From Pseudomonas proteolytica (GTDB taxonomy: Bacteria; Pseudomonadota; Gammaproteobacteria; Pseudomonadales; Pseudomonadaceae), in contig NZ_VFEV01000044.1 in the NCBI RefSeq assembly GCF_007858275.1, forward strand, positions 1-51,216: a stretch of 51,216 bases of DNA, given 5' to 3'. The translations under genes and the position numbers were made by a program. Below, one piece after another: positions 9,698 through 17,692 of this stretch. Under the pieces are notes generated by a model. It saw only the letters and a list, made by a program, of their open reading frames with translations, did not search any database and was not told the DNA's origin. Each line of letters opens with the position of its first letter. Position 1 is the stretch's first letter.

Positions 9698-10006
9698 ATG
9701 AATCTCGAACACCTTACCGAACGCATGCATCGCATCCGCGATAACAACGACTGGAAACAGTTCCACAGCCCGAAAAACCTGGCCATGGCCGCCAGTGTCG
9801 AAATGGCTGAACTGGTAGAAATCTTCCAGTGGCTGAGCGAAGACCAATCCCGCCAGTTACCCGCCGACAAACTCGCCCACGCCGGCCAGGAAGTGGGTGA
9901 CATCGTGCTCTATCTCCTGCTGCTGTGCGGTGAGCTAGGCCTGGATATGAACCAGGTGGTAAGCGCCAAACTGGCTGACAACGAGCGGCGGTTTGCCCAT
10001 GAGTGA
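9698..10006 (+). CDS. MazG-like nucleotide pyrophosphohydrolase
   Basis: A 102-residue all-alpha protein of the MazG/RS21-C6 type, which hydrolyses (d)NTPs to monophosphates and pyrophosphate. The metal-binding pattern is visible as SVEMAELVEIFQW followed about 25 residues later by EVGDIVLYLLLL (the ExxE and ExxD pairs). The ATG at 9698 follows CAGGAGCC; in-frame codons upstream back to 9581 lie in REP DNA and are not coding-like. The last eight bases overlap the start of cmoM (ATGAGTGA), so the two are probably translationally coupled. Substrate preference cannot be read from sequence. Confidence 0.88.
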   Translation: MNLEHLTERMHRIRDNNDWKQFHSPKNLAMAASVEMAELVEIFQWLSEDQSRQLPADKLAHAGQEVGDIVLYLLLLCGELGLDMNQVVSAKLADNERRFAHE

Positions 10007-10748
10007 TCGTCATTTCGACCAGTTGGCCACGCGATTTGCCGAGAAGATCTACGGCGGTGCCAAGGGCGCGATTCGCCTGGCCGTGTTGCAGGCCGACCTG
10101 ATCGAGGCCCTGCCGGATCGCCCCTTGCGCGTGCTGGATATCGGCGCAGGCCTGGGCCATATGTCGCTGTGGCTGGCCGAGCGCGGGCATCAGGTGACGT
10201 TGGCCGAACCCGCCGAGCCGATGCTTGAAGGCGCCCGTCAGCGTTTTGCCGAGGCGGGGCAGACTGCAACGTTCATCCAGGCTCCGTGGCAGGAGCTGTT
10301 GGGTCAGCTCACCGAGCCCTATGACCTGGTGCTGTGCCACGCCGTGCTGGAATGGCTGGCTGAACCCCACGCGATCCTGCCGGTGCTGCACCAGTTGACG
10401 ACGCCGGGCGGCTGGTTGTCCCTGGCGTTCTATAACCGTGATGCGTTGATTTATCGCAACTTGCTCAAGGGCCACTTTCGCAAGATGCGCAAGAACGACA
10501 TGGCCGGCGAAAAACAGAGCCTGACCCCGCAACAGCCCCTGGACCCGCGTGAACTGGCGGCGCAACTTGAAGGCCTGTGGCAGGTCGAAAGCCAGAGCGG
10601 GGTACGGGTATTTCACGACTACATGCCGGTGGAATTCCAGGCCCGCGCCGATTTGCAGGACTTGTTGGAGATGGAACTCGCTCACCGTCGTCACCCAAGC
10701 TTTGCCGGACTTGGGCGTTATTTGCACTGGATCTGCCGTCCGGTTTAA
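9999..10748 (+). CDS. cmoM: tRNA cmo5U methyltransferase CmoM
   Basis: A 249-residue class I SAM methyltransferase. The N-terminus DRHFDQLATRFAEKIYG resembles E. coli CmoM (formerly SmtA), as do the HAVLEWL motif and the C-terminal GVRVFHDY and LGRYLHW segments. The SAM-binding loop is LDIGAGLGHMSLWLAERGH. CmoM methylates 5-carboxyl-methoxyuridine at tRNA position 34 to give mcmo5U. The ATG at 9999 overlaps the end of the MazG-like gene, and the frame just upstream offers only a GTG six bases earlier. Confidence 0.9.
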   Translation: MSDRHFDQLATRFAEKIYGGAKGAIRLAVLQADLIEALPDRPLRVLDIGAGLGHMSLWLAERGHQVTLAEPAEPMLEGARQRFAEAGQTATFIQAPWQELLGQLTEPYDLVLCHAVLEWLAEPHAILPVLHQLTTPGGWLSLAFYNRDALIYRNLLKGHFRKMRKNDMAGEKQSLTPQQPLDPRELAAQLEGLWQVESQSGVRVFHDYMPVEFQARADLQDLLEMELAHRRHPSFAGLGRYLHWICRPV

Positions 10749-10772
10749 GCGGCCCAGTCTGCGGAGATCGAA

Positions 10773-11375
10773 ATGAAGCGCTGTGCATTGATCCTGCTGT
10801 GCCTGGGGCTGGGTGCCTGCTCCAGCAACAACCCGTATGTTGCGGCGTCCAAGCCCATGCCGCCGGCGCCTGCCCAGGCGGCCAACACCTTTGACGCCAG
10901 CGCCTACCCGGCGCCGGTGCGCGATTATGGCGCCTACCGCAACTGGGCCTGGCGCAACGGCCAATTGCCGGCGGGGTCGGCCTGGGCCGATCCTGCGCAG
11001 ATCGCCGAAGCCGTCAGCGGTGCCCTCGACCAGCGCGGCCTGCGCCCGGTACATGACCAGCGTGCGCCGGACTTGCTGGTCAGCGCCGACGTGCACCTGG
11101 AAAAGCGCCTGCGCCAGGTGCAGGACGATTATGGCTATGGCTACGGTGGCTACAATCGCTATGGCAACGGCTACGGCATGTACAACTCGGTGCCGATTGT
11201 GCGCACCTATGAAGTGCAGGTCGTGGTGGTGCGCGTCAACCTGTTCGACGCCCGCACGGGCCAGCCGGTGTGGAGCGCCAGCGCCGAAACGGGCAGCCAG
11301 GGCAGCTTGAGTGAACGTGGTGATGCCTTGCGCCAGGCTGTGCAGAAGGCGATGACGGCGTATCCTCCGAGTTAA
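10773..11375 (+). CDS. DUF4136 lipoprotein 1
   Basis: A 200-residue lipoprotein with signal MKRCALILLCLGLGAC (Cys16, Ser at +2, consistent with outer-membrane sorting). The mature part has a DUF4136-type core: YGAYRNWAWRNG, then an ALDQRGLRPV segment, then VNLFDARTGQPVWSASAET. A Gly/Tyr-rich insert (DYGYGYGGYNRYGNGYG) sits in the middle. GGAG lies upstream of the ATG. The next gene is a clear paralogue in the same order, so this is a tandem duplication. No function is known for the family. Confidence 0.88.
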   Translation: MKRCALILLCLGLGACSSNNPYVAASKPMPPAPAQAANTFDASAYPAPVRDYGAYRNWAWRNGQLPAGSAWADPAQIAEAVSGALDQRGLRPVHDQRAPDLLVSADVHLEKRLRQVQDDYGYGYGGYNRYGNGYGMYNSVPIVRTYEVQVVVVRVNLFDARTGQPVWSASAETGSQGSLSERGDALRQAVQKAMTAYPPS

Positions 11376-11420
11376 CAGCTATTCTCATCTCAGGTTCGGT
11401 TTGCCCTTTGGAGAACTACC

Positions 11421-11978
11421 ATGTTGCGTCGTATCGCTTTGCTCGCTTTTGCCGTGCTGCTGGGCGGTTGCCAGACCCATCAGGTCAACCACGACTTTGA
11501 CGCCAGCCGCGACTTTGGGGCGTACCGTAGCTGGGCCTGGAAAGATCCGGCGTTGCAGTACCGTCCTGACGATCCGCGAATCAAGAGTGACCTTACCGAA
11601 CAGCGTATCCGCCAGGCGGTGGCCGACCAGCTCGACCAACGCGGCCTGCGCCCGGCCGCCCCCGGGGCCAAGGCTGACGTGAACGTGCAGGCCTACCTGA
11701 TCGTCGAAGATCGCCAGCAACAAGTCACCACCAACTACGGCGGCGCCTGGGGTGGCCCGTGGAATGGCTATTGGGGCGCGCCGATGTACAACGAAACGCG
11801 CAACGTCACCTATAAGGTCGCCACCCTCCAGATCGACCTGCTCGACGGCAAGGACGGCAAGCTGGTGTGGCGCGGCAGCGATGAACAAATGATGAGCAGC
11901 TCCCCCAGCCCCCAAGACCGCAGCGCGGCGATCCGGGCGACGGTGACCAAGGTGCTGTCCAACTACCCGCCACGGTAA
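11421..11978 (+). CDS. DUF4136 lipoprotein 2
   Basis: A 185-residue paralogue of the preceding gene. The lipoprotein signal is MLRRIALLAFAVLLGGC (Cys17, Gln at +2). Shared blocks are FGAYRSWAWKDP, DQRGLRPAAPGAKADV and QIDLLDGKDGKLVWRGSDE. The central aromatic insert differs (NYGGAWGGPWNGYWG). TTTGGAGAACTACC before the ATG gives a reasonable ribosome site, and the 45-base gap suggests cotranscription with the upstream copy. Confidence 0.88.
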   Translation: MLRRIALLAFAVLLGGCQTHQVNHDFDASRDFGAYRSWAWKDPALQYRPDDPRIKSDLTEQRIRQAVADQLDQRGLRPAAPGAKADVNVQAYLIVEDRQQQVTTNYGGAWGGPWNGYWGAPMYNETRNVTYKVATLQIDLLDGKDGKLVWRGSDEQMMSSSPSPQDRSAAIRATVTKVLSNYPPR

Positions 11979-12010
11979 GTCTTACTCGGTCCGAACAGGC
12001 GCTGGCTTTC

Positions 12011-12146
12011 TGTGGCGAGCGGGCTTGCCCCGCGCTGGGCTGCGAAGCAGCCCCCAGTGAACCGAATGCGGTGTATCAGGTTCTCCGTGGCGTCTGGTTT
12101 TGGGGCTGCTGCGCAGCCCAGCGCGGGGCAAGCCCGCTCGCCACAA
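12011..12146. repeat. Long-class REPIN
   Basis: Left arm TGTGGCGAGCGGGCTTGCCC plus CGCGCTGGGCTGCGAAGCAGCCCC, and the matching right arm ending GGGGCAAGCCCGCTCGCCACA, lie about 45 bases apart. Each arm also carries its own GGGCTGC-GCAGCCC hairpin. It lies in the 302-base gap between the DUF4136 pair and tadG. The rest of that gap (12147-12280) holds a small perfect palindrome, TGGCAACTTGCCA at 12186-12198, and the tadG ribosome site; I see no convincing -35/-10 pair. Confidence 0.9.
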
Positions 12147-12280
12147 AGGGTTGGTGGGCCTTGAGGGTTCCGTCAGTCGCCAAAGTGGCAACTTGCCAGC
12201 GCACCTCCCAAGCCTTGTCTACACTGCTGTTCATTACAGGAGAGTAAGCGCTCGGCAGTTCGCCGGCAAAGGAGTGCTCG

Positions 12281-14218
12281 ATGTCTCCCCGACTTCGTTC
12301 TGGCCAACGTGGCGCAATCGGTCTGGTGTTCGCCGGGACCTTGGCCTTGGCCCTGGTATTTCTGTTGCTGGTGGTCGATAGCGGTCGCCTGTACCTGGAA
12401 AAACGCAAGCTGCAGGCCGTTGCCGACACCGCCGCCCTGGAAGCCGCCAACCGCGGCGGGCAGTGTGCAGGCAGCACCACCGCCGTCGACTACGCCAAGC
12501 AGAACGCCACCCGCAATGGCTTCACCGTCGTCGCCAACGACCCCAGCCGCGCCCTGGCGGTGACGTGCGGGACGTTGTTGACCAATGGCCTCAACACCCG
12601 TGTCTTTACGGCGGATGCCACCAAGAATGAGGCCATCCGCGTAGTCGCGAGCCGCACCGTCACCACGGGTATCGCCAATGGGGTGTGGAAGTTGTTCAGC
12701 GGGACGTACAACGCAAGTACTACGTTGACTGCGACAGCGGTGGCGGCGCTGGCGCCGCCGGTGGCGCAATTGACGATTCGTAGTTCGCTGCTGACGGTCA
12801 ATTCGGCTCAATCAGACATCTTGAACAAAACCATCGGTGGCTTGCTTGGTGGTGGCCTGTCTCTGACCGCCGTGGGTTGGCAGGGCTTGATCAATACCAA
12901 TGTGAACCTGCTCAGTTACCTGGACCAGTTGGCAATTCAAGCGAACGTGGCGGCGGGTGACTACACGACGCTGCTCAACACCGCGGTTTCGGCGACGCAA
13001 TTGATCGACGCGGCGGTCAAGGTGCTGCAAACCAACGGTTCGGCGGTCGCGGCGACGATCACCAACGTGCTTGCCATCGAAGCCATCGCACCGAATACCA
13101 AGGTGCTCAAACTGGGCGATTTGTTAAATGTCGCGACGGGCACGCCCACAGCGGCCTTGAATACGGATGTGCAGTTGTTCCAGTTGCTGCAGGGCGTGGC
13201 CCAACTCTCCAATGGCAATAGTTTGGTGAGGGCAGATTTTCAATTGAGCGTGCCACTGGTCGCCACCTTCTCAGTCAAAACCAAAGTCATGGAGCCGCCA
13301 CAGCTATCCGCCATCGGCAACCCCGCGCTGGCCAAGGCTGGCTTGGCTACGGGGACAAATCAGATTTCCGTGCGCACTGCACAAGTACGCACGTTGATCT
13401 CGGTGGATGCGCCGATTTTGAGGACGGTTTCTTCTGTGATATCGGGGCTGGCAGGCTTGACCGACCCGGTGATCAAGGTAGTGAAGGGGCTTTTGAATCT
13501 GGATCTGGCAGCTATCGTAAATGCTCTTTTATGTGCCCTGTCTTGCGAGCGCACAGATATTGATATTGCCAGCACGCTGGACATTTACATCGAGGCTGCC
13601 AGTGGCGAAAGCCATGTTACCGACTTCACCTGTGCAACCTCCGCAACCAAGACATTAACTGCCCAGGCCACCAGTTCTTTGGCCACCCTGGCAGTCGGTA
13701 AAATTGACCCGGCCAAGGCGTTCTCCTCATCGACACCAGTGGATGTCCAGCCGGTCCGCCTCATTGATATCGGTACCCAGCACTGCACTTTGTTGGGAGG
13801 CTGCGACCCACGCAAAGCCAATGTCGGCGGCGGATTTTTGTTAAAGGCGCAATCAACTGTAGGGCAGAGAACAGAAAGCCTGTTTTATTCCCCGGTGGCA
13901 GAAATGAACCTCCCGCCGACCTACAAAAGTATTTCCAGTGTCAACATCATCAACAGCCTGGGTAACACGTTGAATGGACTTCAGGTGACCTACGCACCGC
14001 CTCCCGCCCCGGCGATTCCGAATGGAGCATTGGCGGGTGTCGCGGCGCTCCTGGCCACGATCACCACAACCCTCGTCGGGCTCGTTCAAGGGCTTTTATC
14101 CCCGCTGCTGGACCCTATCGTCAATACGCTGTTGGCTGCCCTGGGCATCAACCTGGGCAACGCAGACGTTGGCGCCAACCTCACCTGCCACATGGGCCGC
14201 GCCTACCTCGTCATCTAA
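12281..14218 (+). CDS. tadG: TadG-like Flp pilus assembly protein
   Basis: A 645-residue protein with a TadG-like N-terminal domain: a basic stretch, then the membrane helix AIGLVFAGTLALALVFLLLVV, then DSGRLYLEKRKLQAVADTA, which is diagnostic of TadE/F/G pseudopilin-like proteins. The rest is a long Thr/Ala/Val-rich extracytoplasmic region with few charges and several Cys residues near residues 425-515. AAAGGAG lies upstream of the ATG. TadG is thought to anchor the Tad machine in the envelope. The 3' end overlaps the end of the convergent tadB-kinase gene by four bases. Only this one TadE/F/G-family protein is present here. Confidence 0.85.
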   Translation: MSPRLRSGQRGAIGLVFAGTLALALVFLLLVVDSGRLYLEKRKLQAVADTAALEAANRGGQCAGSTTAVDYAKQNATRNGFTVVANDPSRALAVTCGTLLTNGLNTRVFTADATKNEAIRVVASRTVTTGIANGVWKLFSGTYNASTTLTATAVAALAPPVAQLTIRSSLLTVNSAQSDILNKTIGGLLGGGLSLTAVGWQGLINTNVNLLSYLDQLAIQANVAAGDYTTLLNTAVSATQLIDAAVKVLQTNGSAVAATITNVLAIEAIAPNTKVLKLGDLLNVATGTPTAALNTDVQLFQLLQGVAQLSNGNSLVRADFQLSVPLVATFSVKTKVMEPPQLSAIGNPALAKAGLATGTNQISVRTAQVRTLISVDAPILRTVSSVISGLAGLTDPVIKVVKGLLNLDLAAIVNALLCALSCERTDIDIASTLDIYIEAASGESHVTDFTCATSATKTLTAQATSSLATLAVGKIDPAKAFSSSTPVDVQPVRLIDIGTQHCTLLGGCDPRKANVGGGFLLKAQSTVGQRTESLFYSPVAEMNLPPTYKSISSVNIINSLGNTLNGLQVTYAPPPAPAIPNGALAGVAALLATITTTLVGLVQGLLSPLLDPIVNTLLAALGINLGNADVGANLTCHMGRAYLVI

Positions 14219-16410
14219 CCCACACCCACCACCGGCAACTCCACACAAAACCGCGCGCCGTGTTCGCTGTTGGCGACGCTCAGGCGTCCGCCCATGTTTT
14301 CCACGATGCCGTAGCTCACCGACAACCCCAGCCCGGTGCCGACGCCAATGGGCTTGGTGGTAAAGAACGGCTCGAAGATGCGCTCCAGCAACCGTGCATC
14401 GATGCCGCCGCCGTTGTCTTCGACAAAGAGGCGCACATGGCGGCTGTCGTGTTCGCTGTACAGCGCGATCCATGGGTGGAAGTCGTGGTTTTTTTCGTGC
14501 CGTGCCATCAGCGCGTCGCGGGCGTTGACTACCAGGTTGATCAGTACCTGTTCCAGTTGGTCCACATGGCCGTTGACCTGCGCGCTGAAGTCCATGGGGG
14601 TGATGCGCAGGTCCACGCCCTTGCCGCGCAGGCCTTCGCCCAGCAGTGACTGGGTACCTTCCACCGCCTGGGCCGGGTCGAAGGGTTGTTGCTCGACCTC
14701 CGAGCGGCGGCCGAACACGCGCATATGGTCCACCACCCTGGCCGCACGCTGGACCTGGGCGTCGATGCGCTGGAGTTTTTCGGTCAGGTAGTCGATCTGT
14801 ACGTCGCCGTTGCCCAGGCGCTTGAGCACATTGACGATGGCCATGCGCATCACGTTCAGCGGTTGGTTGATCTCATGGGCCAGGCCGGTAGCCATTTCGC
14901 CGAGGGTGGCCATTTTTGCGCTTTGGGTCAGTTGCTGCTGGGAGCGGCGCACTTCAGTGTTGTCGCGGCCCACGGCCTGGATTTCCTGCAGTTGGCCGTG
15001 CTCGTCGAACACGCCACGGTCGGACCACACCCACCACGCATGTTCGCGCCCCGGCAGTTGCAGGCTGATTTCGGCAGTACTGACGGGGAACTCCGGGCTC
15101 AACTGGCCGATGCGTTTTACGAAGGCGTTGCGCTGTTCTTCAGATAACCAGTGGCCCAGGTTGACCCCCGGCAACTGTGCCGGCGTACATTCCAGGTAGT
15201 TGGCCAGGGGCGTGTTGCCGAAGGTCAGGGTCAGGTCCGGGCGGTAGCGGCAGATCATGGCCGGCGAGTCTTCGACGAGGATGCGATAGCGCTCTTCGCT
15301 GTCCTTGATTTGCTGCGCCGCGAGGGTCGCTTCCGTGACGTCCAGCCACAGGCCGACGGCTTCCACCGGCAAACCGAGGTCGTCGCGCAAAAGCTTGGCT
15401 TCGTCCAGCAGCCAGTGGTAATTGCCCTGGCGATCGCGCACGCGGTAGCGACTGCGCACGCTGCCTTCGCGCAGTAATTGCCGGGTACGTTCGAAGTACA
15501 GGTCACGGTCTTCGGGGTGTACCCATTCCACGGAGGTGTCGTGGGTGCATTCGGCCAGGGTCCAGCCCAGCACCTGCATGGTCAGCGCGGCCAGCAGCAT
15601 GTAGCGGCCGCTGTCGTCGTTCCACATGGTCAGCAGGTAGCCGGGGTTGATCAGCATGAAATAGCCCACCATCGCAATCGGCATGCCGGCCAGCACAAAG
15701 GCCGTGACGCGGGTCTCGCCGGTCATGGCGCGCAATTGCCGCGCGCCTTGCTCCCGTTCGCGGATGACCTTGATCAGGTTCTCCAGCAAGTCACTGGCGT
15801 TGCCGCCGTAGCGGTGGTTGACCTTGAGTCCCAGGGCGAGCATGCGGAACTCGTCCTGCTCGTAGAGTTCGGCAAAATCACTGGCGGCCTCGGGCAGGCT
15901 GACCCCCAATTGCACGTTGCGCTGGATACGCTCCATGGCAGGCTTCAAAGGCGCCTCGGTGCTGTCGATGGCACCCAGCAGGGCATCGGCCAGGGTGCGC
16001 CCGGATTTCAGGCTGCGCACGGTGTGGTCGAGGACTTGCGGCAATTGTTCGACCATCCGTTTCACCCGCCGCCGATAGCGCCAGGCGATATACAGCCGCA
16101 GTATCAGGGGCGGAAGCACTAACATTGCGGCCATCCCGACCCAGCTCCACACCAGCAAGCCCAGGAGCGCGCCCAACACCCAGCAGGTCACCCACAGGCC
16201 CAGGCTGTCAGTGGGCTTGCCCAGGCCCGCGCGCTGGAACATGCGCTCCAGGCCGACCCAGCGGCCGCGCTCTTCGGCCAGCAGCGGCTGCCCTTCGGCG
16301 AGCCGCTCCAGCACCCGATCGGTTTCCGCCTGGCGCAGGCCACTGAGGAACAGATGCAGCGACACGCCAATCAGGATCACGCAACTGAACATCAAGATGG
16401 CGCCGGTCAT
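14215..16410 (-). CDS. TadB / PAS-histidine kinase chimera
   Basis: A single 731-residue open frame made of two unrelated parts. Residues 1-284 are TadB: two N-terminal helices, a T2SSF-type cytoplasmic domain (VEQLPQVLDHTVRSLKSGRT; YGGNASDLLENL), helix AFVLAGMPIAMVGYFMLI, then MLLAALTMQVLGWTL. From about residue 285 (base 15558) it becomes the back half of a PAS domain (SVEWVHPEDRDLYF; RYRVRDRQGNYHW; PVEAVGLWLDVTE), then a complete PAS (about 370-490), then a full kinase: H-box LAHEINQPLN (His512), N-box LINLVVNARDAL, DNGGGID, FEPFFTTK, GTGLGLS. No stop or start separates the parts. TadB normally ends a few residues after the fourth helix and is followed by tadC. The start at 16410 lies ten bases after the tadA stop; in-frame codons further upstream run antiparallel to nothing but tadA itself and are rejected. 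Best read as a deletion fusion to a PprA-like kinase; whether it is made and active is unknown. Confidence 0.88.
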   Translation of the reverse strand: MTGAILMFSCVILIGVSLHLFLSGLRQAETDRVLERLAEGQPLLAEERGRWVGLERMFQRAGLGKPTDSLGLWVTCWVLGALLGLLVWSWVGMAAMLVLPPLILRLYIAWRYRRRVKRMVEQLPQVLDHTVRSLKSGRTLADALLGAIDSTEAPLKPAMERIQRNVQLGVSLPEAASDFAELYEQDEFRMLALGLKVNHRYGGNASDLLENLIKVIREREQGARQLRAMTGETRVTAFVLAGMPIAMVGYFMLINPGYLLTMWNDDSGRYMLLAALTMQVLGWTLAECTHDTSVEWVHPEDRDLYFERTRQLLREGSVRSRYRVRDRQGNYHWLLDEAKLLRDDLGLPVEAVGLWLDVTEATLAAQQIKDSEERYRILVEDSPAMICRYRPDLTLTFGNTPLANYLECTPAQLPGVNLGHWLSEEQRNAFVKRIGQLSPEFPVSTAEISLQLPGREHAWWVWSDRGVFDEHGQLQEIQAVGRDNTEVRRSQQQLTQSAKMATLGEMATGLAHEINQPLNVMRMAIVNVLKRLGNGDVQIDYLTEKLQRIDAQVQRAARVVDHMRVFGRRSEVEQQPFDPAQAVEGTQSLLGEGLRGKGVDLRITPMDFSAQVNGHVDQLEQVLINLVVNARDALMARHEKNHDFHPWIALYSEHDSRHVRLFVEDNGGGIDARLLERIFEPFFTTKPIGVGTGLGLSVSYGIVENMGGRLSVANSEHGARFCVELPVVGVG

Positions 16411-16420
16411 GGTGACGCTC

Positions 16421-17692
16421 CTATAGCGGCAAGGCCGATTCGCGGCGCAGCTTGTCACCTGCCGGGTTGACCGCCTCGCGCAGGAAACCAAAGCCGGTGC
16501 GCCGGTCATGGCGGAACAGGGTGTTGGTGACATACACGTCATCGCGCACCCCCACGACCTCCACCACTTCACTGACGCAGCGCCGGCCATCGGGCATGCG
16601 GGTCAGCTGGATCACCACATCCAGGGCCGCACAGATCATCTGGCGCAGGGTTTTCTCCGCGACCACGCGACCGGTCAGGCCCACCAGGGTTTCCAGGCGC
16701 AATAGCGCGTCCTGGGCATTGTTGGCGTGCACGGTACTCATGGAACCGTCGTGGCCGGTGTTCATTGCGGTCATCACATCCAGCACTTCCACGCCGCGGA
16801 TCTCACCGAGGATGATGCGGTCCGGCCGCATCCGCAGGGCGTTGCGGATCAGGTCGCTGGCCTTTACCTCACCATGCCCTTCGGCATTCGGCGGGCGGGT
16901 TTCCAGGCGCACCACGTGGGGGTGGCCCAGTTGCAGTTCGGCGACGTCTTCGATGGTCACCAGGCGTTCATGGGGGTTGATCAATTGGCTGAGGATATTG
17001 AGCAGGGTGGTCTTGCCGGTGCCGGTGCCGCCGCTGATCAGGATATTGCAGCGCTTGCCGACCGCCTCCTGGAAAAACTCGAAGATCGCCTGGTCGATGG
17101 TCTGCATCGCTACCAGGTCGCTGCTCTTGAGCATGTCCTTGCGAAACTTACGAATCGACAGGCACGGGCCGTCCAGGGCAATCGGCGGGATGATCGCGTT
17201 GACCCGGCTGCCATCGGGCAGCCGGGCATCGACCATCGGCGATGACTCATCCAGGCGCCGGCCCAGCGGTGCGAGGATGCGTTGCATGACCCGCTCCACA
17301 TGATGGGCGTCGATAAAACGCAGGTCGCTCTGGTGCAACAGGCCGTCGCGCTCGACAAATACCCGGTGCGGGCCGTTGACCAGGATCTCGGTCACCGAGG
17401 GGTCGCGCAACAACACTTCCAGCGGGCCGAAACCGGTCAGCTCATCGACGATTTCTTCGGCCAGGCGCTCCATCTCATAACGCGAAATCGCCAGGTGCAT
17501 GCGCGTGATGTATTCCGACACCTTGTCGATGACAAATTGCGCCAGGGATTGGCGCGAGCCTTCCAGCAGGTTTTTGCCTGACTCTTCGATGGCATCGATG
17601 ATGTAGCGGTGCAGCACCAGTTTCAGGCCGTCGTGATCCACCGCACTGTTAAGCCCACGGGCGGGTGCGCCGAAGAGTTTTTCGCTGCTCAT
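16421..17692 (-). CDS. tadA: TadA/CpaF family pilus secretion ATPase
   Basis: A 423-residue cytoplasmic secretion ATPase of the PulE/VirB11 superfamily that powers Flp pilus assembly. Walker A is GGTGTGKT (221-228), the Asp/Walker B region is RPDRIILGEIRGVEVLD (289-305), and the His box is GSMSTVHANNAQDAL (316-330). All catalytic blocks are intact and the length is normal. It overlaps tadZ by four bases (ATGA) and sits ten bases before the tadB part of the chimera, so the five minus-strand genes form one operon. Confidence 0.95.
   Translation of the reverse strand: MSSEKLFGAPARGLNSAVDHDGLKLVLHRYIIDAIEESGKNLLEGSRQSLAQFVIDKVSEYITRMHLAISRYEMERLAEEIVDELTGFGPLEVLLRDPSVTEILVNGPHRVFVERDGLLHQSDLRFIDAHHVERVMQRILAPLGRRLDESSPMVDARLPDGSRVNAIIPPIALDGPCLSIRKFRKDMLKSSDLVAMQTIDQAIFEFFQEAVGKRCNILISGGTGTGKTTLLNILSQLINPHERLVTIEDVAELQLGHPHVVRLETRPPNAEGHGEVKASDLIRNALRMRPDRIILGEIRGVEVLDVMTAMNTGHDGSMSTVHANNAQDALLRLETLVGLTGRVVAEKTLRQMICAALDVVIQLTRMPDGRRCVSEVVEVVGVRDDVYVTNTLFRHDRRTGFGFLREAVNPAGDKLRRESALPL

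Noticed and set aside
9714..11096. Minus-strand open frame over the MazG, cmoM and DUF4136 genes
   Set aside because: It spans three real genes on the other strand and has no domain of its own.
12281..14218. TadG considered as a large adhesin or RTX-like protein
   Set aside because: No Ca-binding repeats or secretion signal; the N-terminal Tad helix and DSGRLYLEKRKLQAVADTA segment place it in the TadG group.
16411..16590. Sixty-codon N-terminal extension of the tadB chimera
   Set aside because: It lies out of frame inside tadA, has no TadB similarity, and the ATG at 16410 gives the normal TadB start.
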